From Verrucomicrobiaceae bacterium (lineage in GTDB: Bacteria; Verrucomicrobiota; Verrucomicrobiia; Verrucomicrobiales; Verrucomicrobiaceae): a stretch of DNA of 64,000 nt. Positions 27,101-34,427 of the stretch are shown in pieces; position 1 is the first letter of the stretch; each line of letters opens with the position of its first letter. The notes beneath the pieces were generated by a model. It worked only from the letters and a program-made list of their open reading frames with translations. It was not told the origin of the DNA and did no database searches. Both the position numbers and the translations under genes were made by a program. The stretch covers positions 124,001 through 188,000 of the forward strand of contig JAIBCL010000008.1 of the NCBI GenBank assembly GCA_019694165.1, written 5' to 3'.

Positions 27101-27797
27101 GCGCGATCAAGGCCGCGCGATCTTTCGGCGCCAGTTTCGACGCCGCCGCCGCATCGCGCACGAAGCTGCCGCCGAGCGTGATGATATCTCCGTTCTTCGT
27201 CACGTTCGCGCGGAGCACCGACTGGAAGATCGGAATGCCATCCAGCTCCTGCTGCCACACGGTGGTCCTCATGCCATTGTGTGCGGACACGTCCTCGCGC
27301 GTCACGCGTGCACCGCCCTTCTCCAGCGCGGCGGCCCCGTGGCCGAAGAGTGCGCGGTTCGCATCCAAAAACTCGCGCACCGCCGCATTCGGATCGTGAT
27401 CCAGCTTGGTGGTGCCGGAGGGTGATGCGAGGAAGCGGCCCGGCACCGTCACATTCTTCGGCCCGCCCGTCACGAGATCGAAATCGATTTGCACGCCCGG
27501 CACTTTTTGCCGCAGCGCTGCAGCCGCGGCATCGCGCACGGCGTCCCCGTGCGGACTCGCAGCCGGTGGCTGACGCACGTCCACGTCCTGCAGCGGGCCG
27601 GGCTTCAGCGGTCTGGTGATCTTCCGCGGCCTGGGCGCAGCCGGATCAGCCGCCGCGCGCGTCGTTGCCGCCGCCGCGGTCTCCGACCGATCCCCAGCTC
27701 TCCGCCAGGCCGCGTGCCACATGAGCACGCCCGCGGCCAACGCGGCGAGCAGCGCCACGCCCATCACAAGCGAACCATTGTTCCGCAACCGGGACAT
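18138..27797 (-). CDS. Giant M36 (fungalysin) metalloprotease with nine Calx-beta-like repeats
   Basis: The 3219-residue exported protein starts with a membrane/signal segment (about 10-30). A fungalysin/thermolysin propeptide region (about 90-260) and an M36 catalytic domain follow. Its zinc site is HEYTH at 534-538, with the third ligand in GEGWSDF near 562. After a short Ig/BACON-like module come nine repeats of the Calx-beta type, each with a variant of VPASVTIPAGQTSATF and ending in DDE. They fall in three groups of three (about 1050-1355, 1730-2030 and 2230-2535). Between groups lie an FN3-like module and five Ig-like modules (signature SPQYAGVPFPVTITA). A lamin-tail-like domain is inserted into the first Ig-like module and another beta domain into the last. 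A DSDGDGTTD calcium-type loop and a C-terminal beta domain close the protein. It is likely a cell-surface or secreted protease-adhesin. Confidence 0.88.
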   Translation of the reverse strand: MSRLRNNGSLVMGVALLAALAAGVLMWHAAWRRAGDRSETAAAATTRAAADPAAPRPRKITRPLKPGPLQDVDVRQPPAASPHGDAVRDAAAAALRQKVPGVQIDFDLVTGGPKNVTVPGRFLASPSGTTKLDHDPNAAVREFLDANRALFGHGAAALEKGGARVTREDVSAHNGMRTTVWQQELDGIPIFQSVLRANVTKNGDIITLGGSFVRDAAAASKLAPKDRAALIAQPAIGVAKAVTLAAADIGTVVDEAAVKSGGAAAGAERTQRLEAPALSDTSAHLTWVPMNADALRLAWDVTTMSTQRGEMFRVLVDAQSGAVLVRLGLTNYISDATFRVYAKPDLQPYDSPTPFAPGHSTPLTTQPPAVSRNAITLQAENATASPNGWINDGVTETLGNNVDAHTDTNADNVADLPRPTSATRNFDFALDLTQAPSTYKNAAVVNLFYVCNWIHDKLYALGFTESAGNFQTNNFGRGGSGNDAVLADAQDGSGTNNANFSTPADGSAGRMQMYVFDGPTPDRDGDLDQEIVIHEYTHGLSNRLVGGGVGMSANQSEGMGEGWSDFYALCLLSEAGDDPNGCYAAGGYATKDFAGLTQNYYFGIRRYPYSTDLLKNPLTFKDIDPAQAGSHSGISRSPIIGSTANEVHNEGEVWCVTLWDMRANLVAKHGWAAGNQLALQLVTDGMKLSPVDPNFLQARDAIIQADLVNNAGANRNELWAAFAKRGMGAGASSPASTTTTGLVESFDLPDDLGVTPAALFLSIGEVGGPFSPASNTYTLTNNGAASLNWTAAVDQPWITLSAASGTLAAGAAITLNATVNSAANSLANGSYPATITLTNTTSGRFLARSVRLRVGQIDYFTELFDTSGPQDTDNQSFTFTPNTTPSAYSVAKDSAPVFPTDPAGGTSLTMSDDTSVLVSLTGGKQVTLYGTNYSSFYVGSNGYVTFGSSDIQWTGTLANHFNMPRVSAFFDDLVPTTGQVTWKQLADRVAVTWQNVTEYGKSNSNSLQIELFFDGRIRITHLGIAATAGLVGLSRGTGTPADFTESDFSAYFNLAIALALPAEATEGDGVLAGQGVVTRSVPLPASLDVTLASADATALAVPATVTIPANAASATFGLTIGDNALLDGSRLIGVTASATGAASANATMTIHDNETAIITLTMPASVTEGDTGATGAVTLSTPADRAVAVLLDSGDKSSINLPASVTVPAGQTAASFPVTVVEDSLIEDAKVVNLTAAVHGWTTGTATTIVQDNEPRVLTVTLPATVLEGAAGMTGSVTASGVLTADLIVDLASDDVSELTVPATVTIPSGQSGATFLLGVVNDPDVDGAQTVHVAASAATYTTGTGTTSVLDDETPAMPANPSPAHLQSNTHPDADLAWSFAAGTGGAPAGYDVYFGTNPAPGVAEFAGSTTAPAWTLPLLSAGTTYYWKIVARKGVASTDGPVWQFSVPVGGPPVRYAWSTVPSPQAVDAPFHVSITGYDVNNMPATAFNGPVDILPATTSSIVITEVNPNTPDAIEFTNVSSSSVDVSGWQIYIYDNTTFPDPLPVFTIPAGSVCAAGQTFKIEEFGAAPGSFPSFFYGTNINWTSSSASTNAVLLRKADGTPVDFMCATAAGAAAITSPAAIPAAQWSGASVSAPPDLNFGYARAGTADTNTAADWITAMPGIGTVNPDLTVPFSGENLVIAPASVTLNTGTWSGDIRVRSPAVAAVLMARDASGNHGETNAFAVNLIGTLSLAGSTTGVLENAGTLPEGFTITLSAPASVDVTVTLGSSIPALIAPVSVVIPAGQTTAHAALSVTDDAVLDGSRTVVISASCPGFLGTSLNVAVNDDETAALSVAAPAQVTEGQGTLAGQGSVTVSAVVGAPVVVTLSSSDASEIIVPASVTIPAGQTSAAFDIVAPQDAIIDGTQSATITAQVTGWTPGTAAITVLDDEPRVLLLNFATSTVEGVGLVSGTVSTGFAVASDLVVDLASNDATEATVPAAVTISAGQSGASFSITVIDDAETDGTQAPIISATAATFSSAMRSLLVRDDDAHHFSFAAVASPQIRNAAIPVVVTARTIDDQVAGAFNATAMLTASSLGGPVPLSPSVTGSFVNGVWSGNASIAAFATGVQITAEAAGGLSGTSGGFDVSFGPLHHFSWSSIASPQYAGVSFPVTITARDSADNIAAGFTGTAGLSTSSSAVFPSVTGSFVAGEWSGDLVLSPTTAATTLTATSGGATGQSGTFAVHAPSPITLTLASSVSESAGTLAGTLSFATARAADAVFTLHSSNPSAIAEPASTVSVPAGQTSATFTLTVVDDAVLDGPQDAVITAGATTFATATANVTVTDNETTAITVTLPAGMTENQGTLPSAGTVTFGAAPVVPVTVHLSSSNPAELSLPASVVIPAGQTSATFDVTLPDDIYIDGPRAVTVTAHVAGWTDGTAAGTVQDDEGNVISITLAFPIQEYAGDVTGTVSVAGVVASAVDVALVSSSSADLTVPAMVTIPAGASSAGFTAHVVQDAVPEPTETVTVSGSALGFIGGSALTFIVDDDPAGFVFSAMPSSVLRTAPQPVTITAVAVGGATVASFSGTAALSASGDGGTVGITPQVTGSFTSGVWTGSVALMNPGTNVRITAAAGGVIGTSDAFAVTELPFDHFTWSTVPSPRYAGVPFPVTLHACDVNGLDVFGFTGPVSLSGISPGAASEIVIGTGTGAVGILLGASNHDVRSQVIHTPAEIGGAGALTSLALYVNTVPGQTLQHWTIRMKHTARANFSADKSWESAGWTVVHQSDQTITSTGWVVFPFTTNFDYNGTDNLLVDYSFNNSSASSNGTVRYTGVSSQRTMYAAADSTAGDPLAWTGTTPAATGSSTVWNVKLLRSPPPLPVTPAVTGAFANGVWSGNVTLASPVASVMLRAADGAAHTGDSGAFEVVPAELVLNAEPPFTGGTSNSLTWPSMGAGIEIEVQEAASAAFPGSASSGWLAPGTASFQFTGLAHGSQHFYRARMRRSGVWTADWSPVVSSTQDGQPPDVSFFTGAQAFTVHETFTLAGAASDSVSGIASLSVNGAPASTADAFSHWEKSLTGLASGSNAFTVTASDHAVPPNTTTLMCAVFRISAPLGDSDGDGTTDLLECAFNLNPTSRDAGAGLPVIDLQAGGDGKKYLTLHYRRRIQPGGFRYSVETSDSLADGAWTGTGGDTLELSAVPTGDGVTEEVTVRVTPATEAAPRKFVRLRVELNY

Positions 27798-28137
27798 TGA
27801 GTGATTTCAGTTGTACAGGATCGGCCCGGCAGCCACAAGGCCGATGGTGAGAATTCACGGCGGAAGGAGTGTTCAATTTTGCCCGACACGGGAAGCCCGT
27901 TACGCAGCGGCACGCCGGTCTGATCGCGCCGGATCACGTTCCATCCGCGGCAGCAAAACTAATGGGTTCGCGCCCAAGATTAAGCTTTTCGCCCAAGTCA
28001 TGCATGTTAGAGTCAGCGCCCTTTTACGGTCCCGTGCAGGCCGCATTTCATCCTCAAAATCAACGCCCTGGCCGCCGAGCGACCAATGGCGGCAGCTTGC
28101 CCGGAAGTACCCGCCACCGCCTCGCGGCAGCACTGTC
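27798..28137. other. Divergent intergenic region between the giant protease and the polysaccharide locus
   Basis: These 340 bp separate the start of the leftward protease gene from the start of the rightward carbamoyltransferase. The frame of the carbamoyltransferase stays open upstream to 27811, but that part shows no family similarity. I could not pick out a convincing promoter, although promoters in both directions must lie here. It marks the left border of the polysaccharide locus. Confidence 0.5.
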
Positions 28138-29880
28138 ATGATCGTCCTCGGCATCAACGCGTATCACGGCGACTCCTCGGCCGCCATCATCCGCGACGGG
28201 AAACTCGTCGCCGCCATCGAGGAGGAGCGCTTCCTGCGCATCAAGCATTGGGCCGGGGTGCCGGTGGAGTCGATCCGCTTCTGCCTGAAGGAGGCGGGCA
28301 TCCGCTTCGGCGAGCTGGAGCACATCGCGATCAATCTCAATCCGCGCGTCAACCACCTGCGCCGTCTGCTTTTCATCCTTCGTCGCCGGCCCGATTTCAA
28401 ACTCATCTTCGAACGGCTGCGGAAGCTCAACAAGACCGCGTCGATCCGTGAAGCCATCGCCGCCGGTTTCCCGGGCGAGACGATGAAGGCGGAGGTGCAT
28501 CACATCGAGCATCACCTCTCGCATCTGGCTTCGTCCTATTTGTGCAGCCCGTTCAAGGACGCGGTGAATCTCTCGGTCGATGGCTTTGGCGACTTCGCCA
28601 GCGCGGCTTGGGGGCCGGGCATCGACGGGCGGATGCAGATCGACGGTCGCGTCTATTTCCCGCACTCGCTGGGCATGTTCTATTCGGCGCTCACGCAGTT
28701 CATCGGATTTCCGCACTACGGAGACGAGTACAAGGTCATGGGCCTCGCACCCTACGGCGAGCCGCGCTTCATGGAGCAGATGCGCAAGATCGTGCAGGTG
28801 CAGGGAGACGGCAGCTTCAAGCTGGGCCTCGACTACTTCCTCCATCATCGCGAGAAGGTGCCCTACACATGGGAGAATGGCTCGCCGGAAGTGGGCACCC
28901 TGTTTGCACCCGCGCTCGAAGACCTGCTCGGCCCCGCGCGAAAGAAGGACGCGCCGCTCGAGCAGAAGCACAAGGACATCGCACGCTCCGTGCAGGCGAT
29001 GTATGAGGAGGCCTTCTTCGCACTGCTGAACCAGCTCCACAAAACCTACGGCGGAGAAAACATCACGCTCTCCGGCGGCTGCGCGATGAACTCCGTCGCG
29101 AACGGGAAGGTGCAGCGCATGTCGCCCTTCAAGAACGTGTACATCCAGAGCGCGGCGGGTGATGCCGGCGGCGCGATCGGCGCGGCGCTCGTGGCAGCGC
29201 AGCAGCTCGGCGAAAAAGCGGAGCGCTTCCACATGAGCCATGCGTACTACGGCCCGCAGTTCAGCGATGCCGAATTCAAGGCCCTGCTCGACTCGCAAGC
29301 CGCCGCGATCAAAGAAGCGGGCTGCTCCGTCATTGAATTCCACGACACGGACAACCTCTGCAAGGCCACCGCGCAGGCGATCAGCGAAGGCAAAGTCATC
29401 GGCTGGTTCCAGGGCCGTCTCGAGTGGGGACCGCGCGCGCTGGGAAACCGCTCCATCCTCGGCGATCCGCGCCGCGCGGACATGAAGGACATCCTCAATC
29501 AGAAGATCAAACGCCGCGAATCCTTCCGCCCCTTTGCACCCTCGATCCTGCGCGAGGAGGTGCCTGCATGGTTCGAGACCGAGGCCGACGTGCCTTTCAT
29601 GATGCAAGTCTTCCAAGTGCGCGAGGAAAAGCGCGCGCTGATTCCCGCCACCACGCACGCCGACGGCTCCGGCCGCTTGCAGACCGTGCACCGCGACACG
29701 AACCCGCTCTATTACCAGCTCATCTCCGCCTTCCGTGATCTCACCAGCGTGCCGATGGTGCTGAACACCAGCTTCAACGAAAACGAGCCCGTCGTCTGCC
29801 GCCCGCAGGAAGCGCTGGATTGCTTCCTGCGCACCAAGATGGACGTGCTCGTGCTTGGAAAGCGGATGGTGCGGCGCTGA
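28138..29880 (+). CDS. NodU/CmcH-type carbamoyltransferase
   Basis: The 580-residue protein has the full two-part family layout. The N-terminal half starts MIVLGINAYHGDSSAAII and carries EEERF and the His-rich HHIEHHLSHLASSY. The C-terminal YrdC-like half has the hallmark WGPRALGNRSIL, then FRPFAPSIL and MVLNTSFNENEPVV. The family transfers a carbamoyl group from carbamoyl phosphate, through carbamoyl-AMP, to a sugar hydroxyl. It is the first gene of the polysaccharide locus, followed after 24 bp by the UDP-GlcNAc epimerase gene. The likely job is O-carbamoylation of a sugar in the polymer. The start at 28138 is where family similarity begins. Confidence 0.92.
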   Translation: MIVLGINAYHGDSSAAIIRDGKLVAAIEEERFLRIKHWAGVPVESIRFCLKEAGIRFGELEHIAINLNPRVNHLRRLLFILRRRPDFKLIFERLRKLNKTASIREAIAAGFPGETMKAEVHHIEHHLSHLASSYLCSPFKDAVNLSVDGFGDFASAAWGPGIDGRMQIDGRVYFPHSLGMFYSALTQFIGFPHYGDEYKVMGLAPYGEPRFMEQMRKIVQVQGDGSFKLGLDYFLHHREKVPYTWENGSPEVGTLFAPALEDLLGPARKKDAPLEQKHKDIARSVQAMYEEAFFALLNQLHKTYGGENITLSGGCAMNSVANGKVQRMSPFKNVYIQSAAGDAGGAIGAALVAAQQLGEKAERFHMSHAYYGPQFSDAEFKALLDSQAAAIKEAGCSVIEFHDTDNLCKATAQAISEGKVIGWFQGRLEWGPRALGNRSILGDPRRADMKDILNQKIKRRESFRPFAPSILREEVPAWFETEADVPFMMQVFQVREEKRALIPATTHADGSGRLQTVHRDTNPLYYQLISAFRDLTSVPMVLNTSFNENEPVVCRPQEALDCFLRTKMDVLVLGKRMVRR

Positions 29881-29904
29881 AGTAGTCCACGTTCCCGAGT
29901 TCCC

Positions 29905-31032
29905 ATGTCCACAAAAAAACGCGTCCTCGTCCTCTTCGGCACCCGTCCCGAAGTCATCAAACTGGCACCCGTCGTCCACGAACTGCGCTCGCGACCCGGC
30001 GAGTTCACCACCATCGCCTGCTCCACCGGCCAGCACCGCGAGATGCTCGACCAGGCGATGAGCGTTTTCAAACTCACGGCTGATCTCGATCTCAATTTGA
30101 TGACGCCCGGCCAGACGCTCGCCGGACTCACCAGCCTCCTCTTCAAAGCCATCGACAAGGCCATCGACGACACGAAGCCCGACGCCATCATCGTGCAGGG
30201 CGACACGACGAGCGCCTTCGTCGGCGGCATGTGCGGCTTCTACCGGCGCATCGCCGTCGGCCATGTCGAGGCCGGCCTGCGCACCGGCAACATCTGGGCG
30301 CCCTTCCCCGAGGAGGTGAACCGCTGCATCGTCGGCAAAGTGGCCACGCATCACTTCGCGCCCACTGACCGCTCAAGGCAGAATCTGCTGCGCGAAGGCG
30401 TCACAGACGCGTCCATCGTGGTGACCGGAAACACCGTCGTCGATGCGCTTCATTGGATGCAAAAAAACGACGCGCTCAAGCCGACGGACGAGATTCCCAC
30501 CGACATAGCACCCGTGCTTGCGCAGCACCGGCTCATCCTCGTCACCAGTCATCGGCGCGAATCTTTCGGCGGCGGGCTCGAGAATACGTTCCGCACCATC
30601 GTGCGCATCGCGAACGAGTTCCCGGACACGCTCATCGTCTATCCGGTGCATTTGAATCCAAACGTGCAGGCACCGGCGAAGGCCATCCTCGCCGATCATC
30701 CGCGCATCCGTCTGCTTCCTCCGGTGTCCTATTCCGCACTGCTTTGGCTCATGTCGAAGGCGCACATCATCCTCAGCGACTCCGGCGGCATCCAGGAGGA
30801 AGCGCCCAGTTTTTCGAAGCCGCTGCTTGTGTTGCGCGAGACGACCGAGCGGCCCGAAGCGGTCGATGCCGGCTGCGCCATTCTCGTGGGCACCGATGAA
30901 GAGAAGATCTTCACCCACGCGGCGAAGCTCCTCTCCGACCCCGCTGCCTACGCCGCGATGGCCGGCAAGCCGAACCCATTTGGCGATGGCAGGGCCGCGG
31001 TGCGCATCGCGGACGTGCTCGCCGCCGGTTGA
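29905..31032 (+). CDS. wecB: UDP-N-acetylglucosamine 2-epimerase (non-hydrolysing)
   Basis: The 375-residue protein has normal length for WecB. Motifs are GTRPEVIKLAPVV (12-24), VQGDTTSAFVGG, HVEAGLRTG, TSHRRE and SDSGGIQEEA. It interconverts UDP-GlcNAc and UDP-ManNAc in the cytoplasm. The matching UDP-ManNAc dehydrogenase is encoded 4 kb downstream, so together they would supply UDP-ManNAcA for the polysaccharide. It is closely spaced behind the carbamoyltransferase gene and probably in the same transcript. Confidence 0.95.
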   Translation: MSTKKRVLVLFGTRPEVIKLAPVVHELRSRPGEFTTIACSTGQHREMLDQAMSVFKLTADLDLNLMTPGQTLAGLTSLLFKAIDKAIDDTKPDAIIVQGDTTSAFVGGMCGFYRRIAVGHVEAGLRTGNIWAPFPEEVNRCIVGKVATHHFAPTDRSRQNLLREGVTDASIVVTGNTVVDALHWMQKNDALKPTDEIPTDIAPVLAQHRLILVTSHRRESFGGGLENTFRTIVRIANEFPDTLIVYPVHLNPNVQAPAKAILADHPRIRLLPPVSYSALLWLMSKAHIILSDSGGIQEEAPSFSKPLLVLRETTERPEAVDAGCAILVGTDEEKIFTHAAKLLSDPAAYAAMAGKPNPFGDGRAAVRIADVLAAG

Positions 31033-31081
31033 GCCGCGGGGCTGCGCCGGAGCACTGAGAGTCAGAATCCAAGGGGCTGCG

Positions 31082-32233
31082 TTGAGCCAACACTTTGAAA
31101 CAGGCCTTCTCGATCGTCGCGTCACCACGGGAGTGGATTTCCTGCGCGGAGTGTTTGCCATCCTTGTCGTCTTCGCCCATGCCACGGCAGTCGTGCAGGA
31201 GTACCACGGCGCGGAGGCTGCGGCCACGCCGCTCGGCCGCCTGCTCGGCGTGACGTTGCGGCAGGGACTCGTCTGGGTCATCGGCTTCTTTGTCATCTCA
31301 GGATTTTGCATCCAGCACAGCACGGCAGCCGCGATGCTTTCCAGCGGCCGGATCGATCTCGGGCGCTACGCCCGCGCGCGAGTCTCACGCATCTTTCCCT
31401 TCTACCTCATCGGACTCGCCTTCGCGCTGACGGCCATGGCGCTGCGCACTCGGCCGGATGTGAACCTGCCGAAGACGATCATCGCCCTGACGATGACCCA
31501 GGGCGCGCTGGGATGCATCCCCTCCTTCGAGAACTCATGGAGCCTGACCAACGAGATGTTCTACTACGTCGTTTACGGCGTGCTGCTGTGGAGGTGGAGG
31601 GGCGGAATGAAGAGCCTGTTCATCGGCGGCGCGGTGCTTTCGCTGGGAATGACCGCAGCGTGTCTCATCGCGTGGATCGCGCTGGGCAAGCCGGTGCCCG
31701 GCGTCTTCGCCTTCTGGACCATTCCGCTGCAAATGCTCATCTGGCTCGGCGGCGCGGCGCTCGTTCATTATTGGCGGCCTTTGAGCGCGGCAGCCACTCC
31801 CGTACGCGGACTCTGGCCCGCGCTAGCGCTTTCGTTTGTGGTCGTCTATTTCTTCTACACGCGCCTCTGGGAAGGCGGCGTGCGGTTGGTGGAAATGGAA
31901 CTCGTCAATCTCGCGTGGCTGCCTTTCTTCTGCCTGCTTCTGCTTTCATTGGGTCACATGGCGTGGCTGGAGCGGCCGGGTGTGCGCACCGCCGCGGCAA
32001 AGTTGGGACTGTCGAGCTATCCGCTTTACCTCTTGCACTCGCCACTTCAGGACATGCTGCGCAGCCTGCTGCACCCGCTGCAGTGGTTCGGACAGATGCC
32101 TCCGGTCATGCAATGGAGCATTCATGTGATCGTGCCGGTGGCGTTTTGCCTGACACTGGGCGTGCCGGTGGAGCAGCGGCTGCTCGCGTGGAGAAAACAA
32201 TGGCTCAAAAAGACCGGTCCGGCCTGCGCGTGA
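31082..32233 (+). CDS. Acyltransferase-3 family membrane protein
   Basis: The roughly 383-residue protein has about ten hydrophobic helices. The family signature is at the N-terminus: GVDFLRGVFAILVVFAHA, with the conserved Arg and His. Late segments such as LGLSSYPLYLLHSPL are also typical. These enzymes O-acylate extracytoplasmic glycans. The start is inferred as TTG at 31082, preceded at 5 nt by AAGGGG (31071-31076), a good Shine-Dalgarno sequence. The longer ATG frame at 30827 overlaps wecB deeply and is unlikely. It would acetylate or otherwise acylate the exported polysaccharide. Confidence 0.82.
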   Translation: MSQHFETGLLDRRVTTGVDFLRGVFAILVVFAHATAVVQEYHGAEAAATPLGRLLGVTLRQGLVWVIGFFVISGFCIQHSTAAAMLSSGRIDLGRYARARVSRIFPFYLIGLAFALTAMALRTRPDVNLPKTIIALTMTQGALGCIPSFENSWSLTNEMFYYVVYGVLLWRWRGGMKSLFIGGAVLSLGMTAACLIAWIALGKPVPGVFAFWTIPLQMLIWLGGAALVHYWRPLSAAATPVRGLWPALALSFVVVYFFYTRLWEGGVRLVEMELVNLAWLPFFCLLLLSLGHMAWLERPGVRTAAAKLGLSSYPLYLLHSPLQDMLRSLLHPLQWFGQMPPVMQWSIHVIVPVAFCLTLGVPVEQRLLAWRKQWLKKTGPACA

Positions 32234-32283
32234 GTTTGCGCATGAAAACACGCACGCGCATCCATCCGACGGACAGGCCGATG

Positions 32284-32997
32284 TCAGGTCTTCACCTGCG
32301 GATTCAGCGCGGGATTCTTCGTCCACGACTCGAAGGCACCCTGCGTGATCAAGGGCGGCTCGGCCCAGTAGGAACGAATGTGCATCTCACGGCCCGCCTC
32401 GCACAACAGCCAGTCGATGGGGCATGTGAACGGCGGCCGCGCGAACCGGCTCGCCGACAAGCGCGCCGCCAGCCCCGGCTCGATGAAGTAGGCCTCCGTG
32501 CAGCGCGACGTGCCGCCGCCGGCACGGAACCACGGCTTCCAGCCGCGGAAGTAAACCCGCCTGCCCGGCCGGCGACGCCACCACGGCACATGCAGGCCGC
32601 AGCCTTCGCCCACGAAGAGCATCTCCCAATCCTGTGGAAGCTGCGTGAGGCAGCACTCAAGGTCCGCGATCAATCCAGGCTTCACCAGGATGTCGTCTTC
32701 CAGCACCAGATGCATCCGCTCCGGCTCCCGCGCCACAAGTCGCCAGACCTCGATGTGCTTCAGGATCAGCGAGACGGACGAAGCCGCGATCACACCCGGA
32801 TCGCCCCACTCCCCACGCGACCATTCATCGAGCAGCGCCTCGCGATCATGCTGGAGCATCCAGTCCACGGGAAAGCCGTCGAAACCATGTTCGCGGAGGA
32901 CCAATTCCATGTGGGCGCGCCGCTCGACAAAAGGCGAGTAATGCACCACGTGAATGCGCAAGTTTTCCGGTGTGAGGACTGCGGGCGGCCTGACCAT
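32284..32997 (-). CDS. Glycosyltransferase family 25 protein
   Basis: The 237-residue protein has GT25 features: an early segment IHVVHYSPFVERRAHME, SLILKHIEVWRLV, and the metal-binding acidic stretch MHLVLEDDILVKPG. GT25 enzymes are typically LPS beta-galactosyl or related transferases. It is the only gene of the polysaccharide region on the minus strand, divergent from the flippase gene with 87 bp between starts. I chose ATG 32997 (MVRPPAVL) over 33039, because the extra residues are basic and unlike the family. Confidence 0.82.
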   Translation of the reverse strand: MVRPPAVLTPENLRIHVVHYSPFVERRAHMELVLREHGFDGFPVDWMLQHDREALLDEWSRGEWGDPGVIAASSVSLILKHIEVWRLVAREPERMHLVLEDDILVKPGLIADLECCLTQLPQDWEMLFVGEGCGLHVPWWRRRPGRRVYFRGWKPWFRAGGGTSRCTEAYFIEPGLAARLSASRFARPPFTCPIDWLLCEAGREMHIRSYWAEPPLITQGAFESWTKNPALNPQVKT

Positions 32998-33084
32998 GCG
33001 TGAAGCCGCAGTGATCCTCGCAGCGCGGCACGGCTGCAACTCCCAATCGCTCGGCGAGCACCTTTTGCCGGGAAACCATCACGG

Positions 33085-34389
33085 ATGATCTCATGGGCAT
33101 CGCTTCACAAGAACCGCCACCGGCTCCTCAGATGGGGCACGATTTTCGGCGGCTTCGCGGCCGTGCAACTCGTCGTGCAGACGTTGAACGCCGTCGCCGG
33201 CTTCCTGCTCGTGCGCACGCTGGAGAAGCCGGACTACGCATGGTTTACCATCGCCAACGGCATGAGCGCGGCCCTCTCCATCCTCTCGGACTCCGGCATC
33301 GGCAGCGCGGTCATCTCCATTGGCGGCGGCATCTGGCGGGACAAGGCATCGATGACGGGCCTCGTGCGTGCCGCCCTGAGCATGAGACGAAAGCTCGCGG
33401 CGCTGTCGTCGCTGGTCGTTGCCGCCATTTCGATGTGGCTGCTCATGCGCAATGGCGCGGCGCTGCTGCCGGCCGTGCAACTCACCATTCTGGTGCTCAT
33501 CCCCATCTGGTGCGTCTCCACCACGGCGGTGCTCAACGTGGTGAACCGCCTGCACTCCCGCACCATCCAGCTCCAGCTCGGCGACCTCGTGCCGGCACTG
33601 ATGCGTCTGGCCCTCACTGCGAGCCTGATGTGGGCGGGCGGCCTCACCTCGGCCACCGCTCTGCTGGCCGTGCTTGTTGCGCAGGCCGGGCAATTCCTCA
33701 TCGTGCGCCGCCAGGTGCTGCCTCTTCTTGGAGTGGAAACCGAAGGCACGGGCATCCAGGAATACAAGCGCCGGATTCGCAAGATGGTCCATCAGATGAT
33801 GCCGAACTGCGTGTTCCTCTGCATCCAGGGGCAGCTCGCCACATGGCTCATCAGCGTCTTTGCCACTTCGAGCGAAGTGGCCGATCTTGGCGCGCTAAAC
33901 CGCCTGGGCATCATATTCTCAGTCCTCGGCGGCCCAGTCGGACAATTCGTGGCACCGGCTTTTGCCCGGGCCACGGATCGAAAGAAGCTTTGGGCCGTCG
34001 CGCTGACGCTGATCGCCGGCTGCGTGCTGCTCGGCGTCGTCCTCCTTGCCTTCGCATGGTTCAAGGCCGGATGGTTTTTGTGGCTGCTGGGCAGCAAATA
34101 TTCCCACCTGCGCGAGGAACTGGTGCTGGTGCTTGCGGGCATGACCATCTCCATCACCTCATCACTGGTCTGGGCGCTGAACATCGCGCGAGGCTGGGTT
34201 CGGCTCTCGTGGCTGAACATTCCGCTCACGCTCGCCGCGCAGGCTGCCGCGGCATGCGCCTGCCAGCTCAATTCGGTGAAAGGACTGGCTTGGTTTGTGA
34301 TCGCGAGTGCTGCGGTGCAATGCATCCACTCGCTTGCCACCTGCTTCGTCGGCCTCTCCGGCCGGCGACGCGTAGGCGTGTTGGCGTAA
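33085..34389 (+). CDS. Polysaccharide flippase (Wzx/MATE-like, oligosaccharidyl-lipid exporter)
   Basis: The 434-residue integral membrane protein has about twelve hydrophobic helices and begins GTIFGGFAAVQLVVQTLNAVAGFLLVRTL. This resembles the first helices of polysaccharide transporters of the MOP superfamily. Such proteins flip undecaprenyl-linked repeat units across the inner membrane. Similarity in this family is weak by nature, so the call rests on topology, N-terminal pattern and its place in the locus, alongside a Wzy-like polymerase and a WecA/MraY-type transferase. Confidence 0.78.
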   Translation: MISWASLHKNRHRLLRWGTIFGGFAAVQLVVQTLNAVAGFLLVRTLEKPDYAWFTIANGMSAALSILSDSGIGSAVISIGGGIWRDKASMTGLVRAALSMRRKLAALSSLVVAAISMWLLMRNGAALLPAVQLTILVLIPIWCVSTTAVLNVVNRLHSRTIQLQLGDLVPALMRLALTASLMWAGGLTSATALLAVLVAQAGQFLIVRRQVLPLLGVETEGTGIQEYKRRIRKMVHQMMPNCVFLCIQGQLATWLISVFATSSEVADLGALNRLGIIFSVLGGPVGQFVAPAFARATDRKKLWAVALTLIAGCVLLGVVLLAFAWFKAGWFLWLLGSKYSHLREELVLVLAGMTISITSSLVWALNIARGWVRLSWLNIPLTLAAQAAAACACQLNSVKGLAWFVIASAAVQCIHSLATCFVGLSGRRRVGVLA

Positions 34390-34427
34390 GCCGCATGTTC
34401 CTTTTCTGAAACTGGGATTCTGATTTC

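Noticed and set aside
28060-30354. Long minus-strand open frame (764 codons) opposite the carbamoyltransferase and wecB genes
   Set aside because: It is rich in His, Arg and Asp from antisense reading of high-GC codons, with no family similarity, and lies opposite two confidently identified genes.
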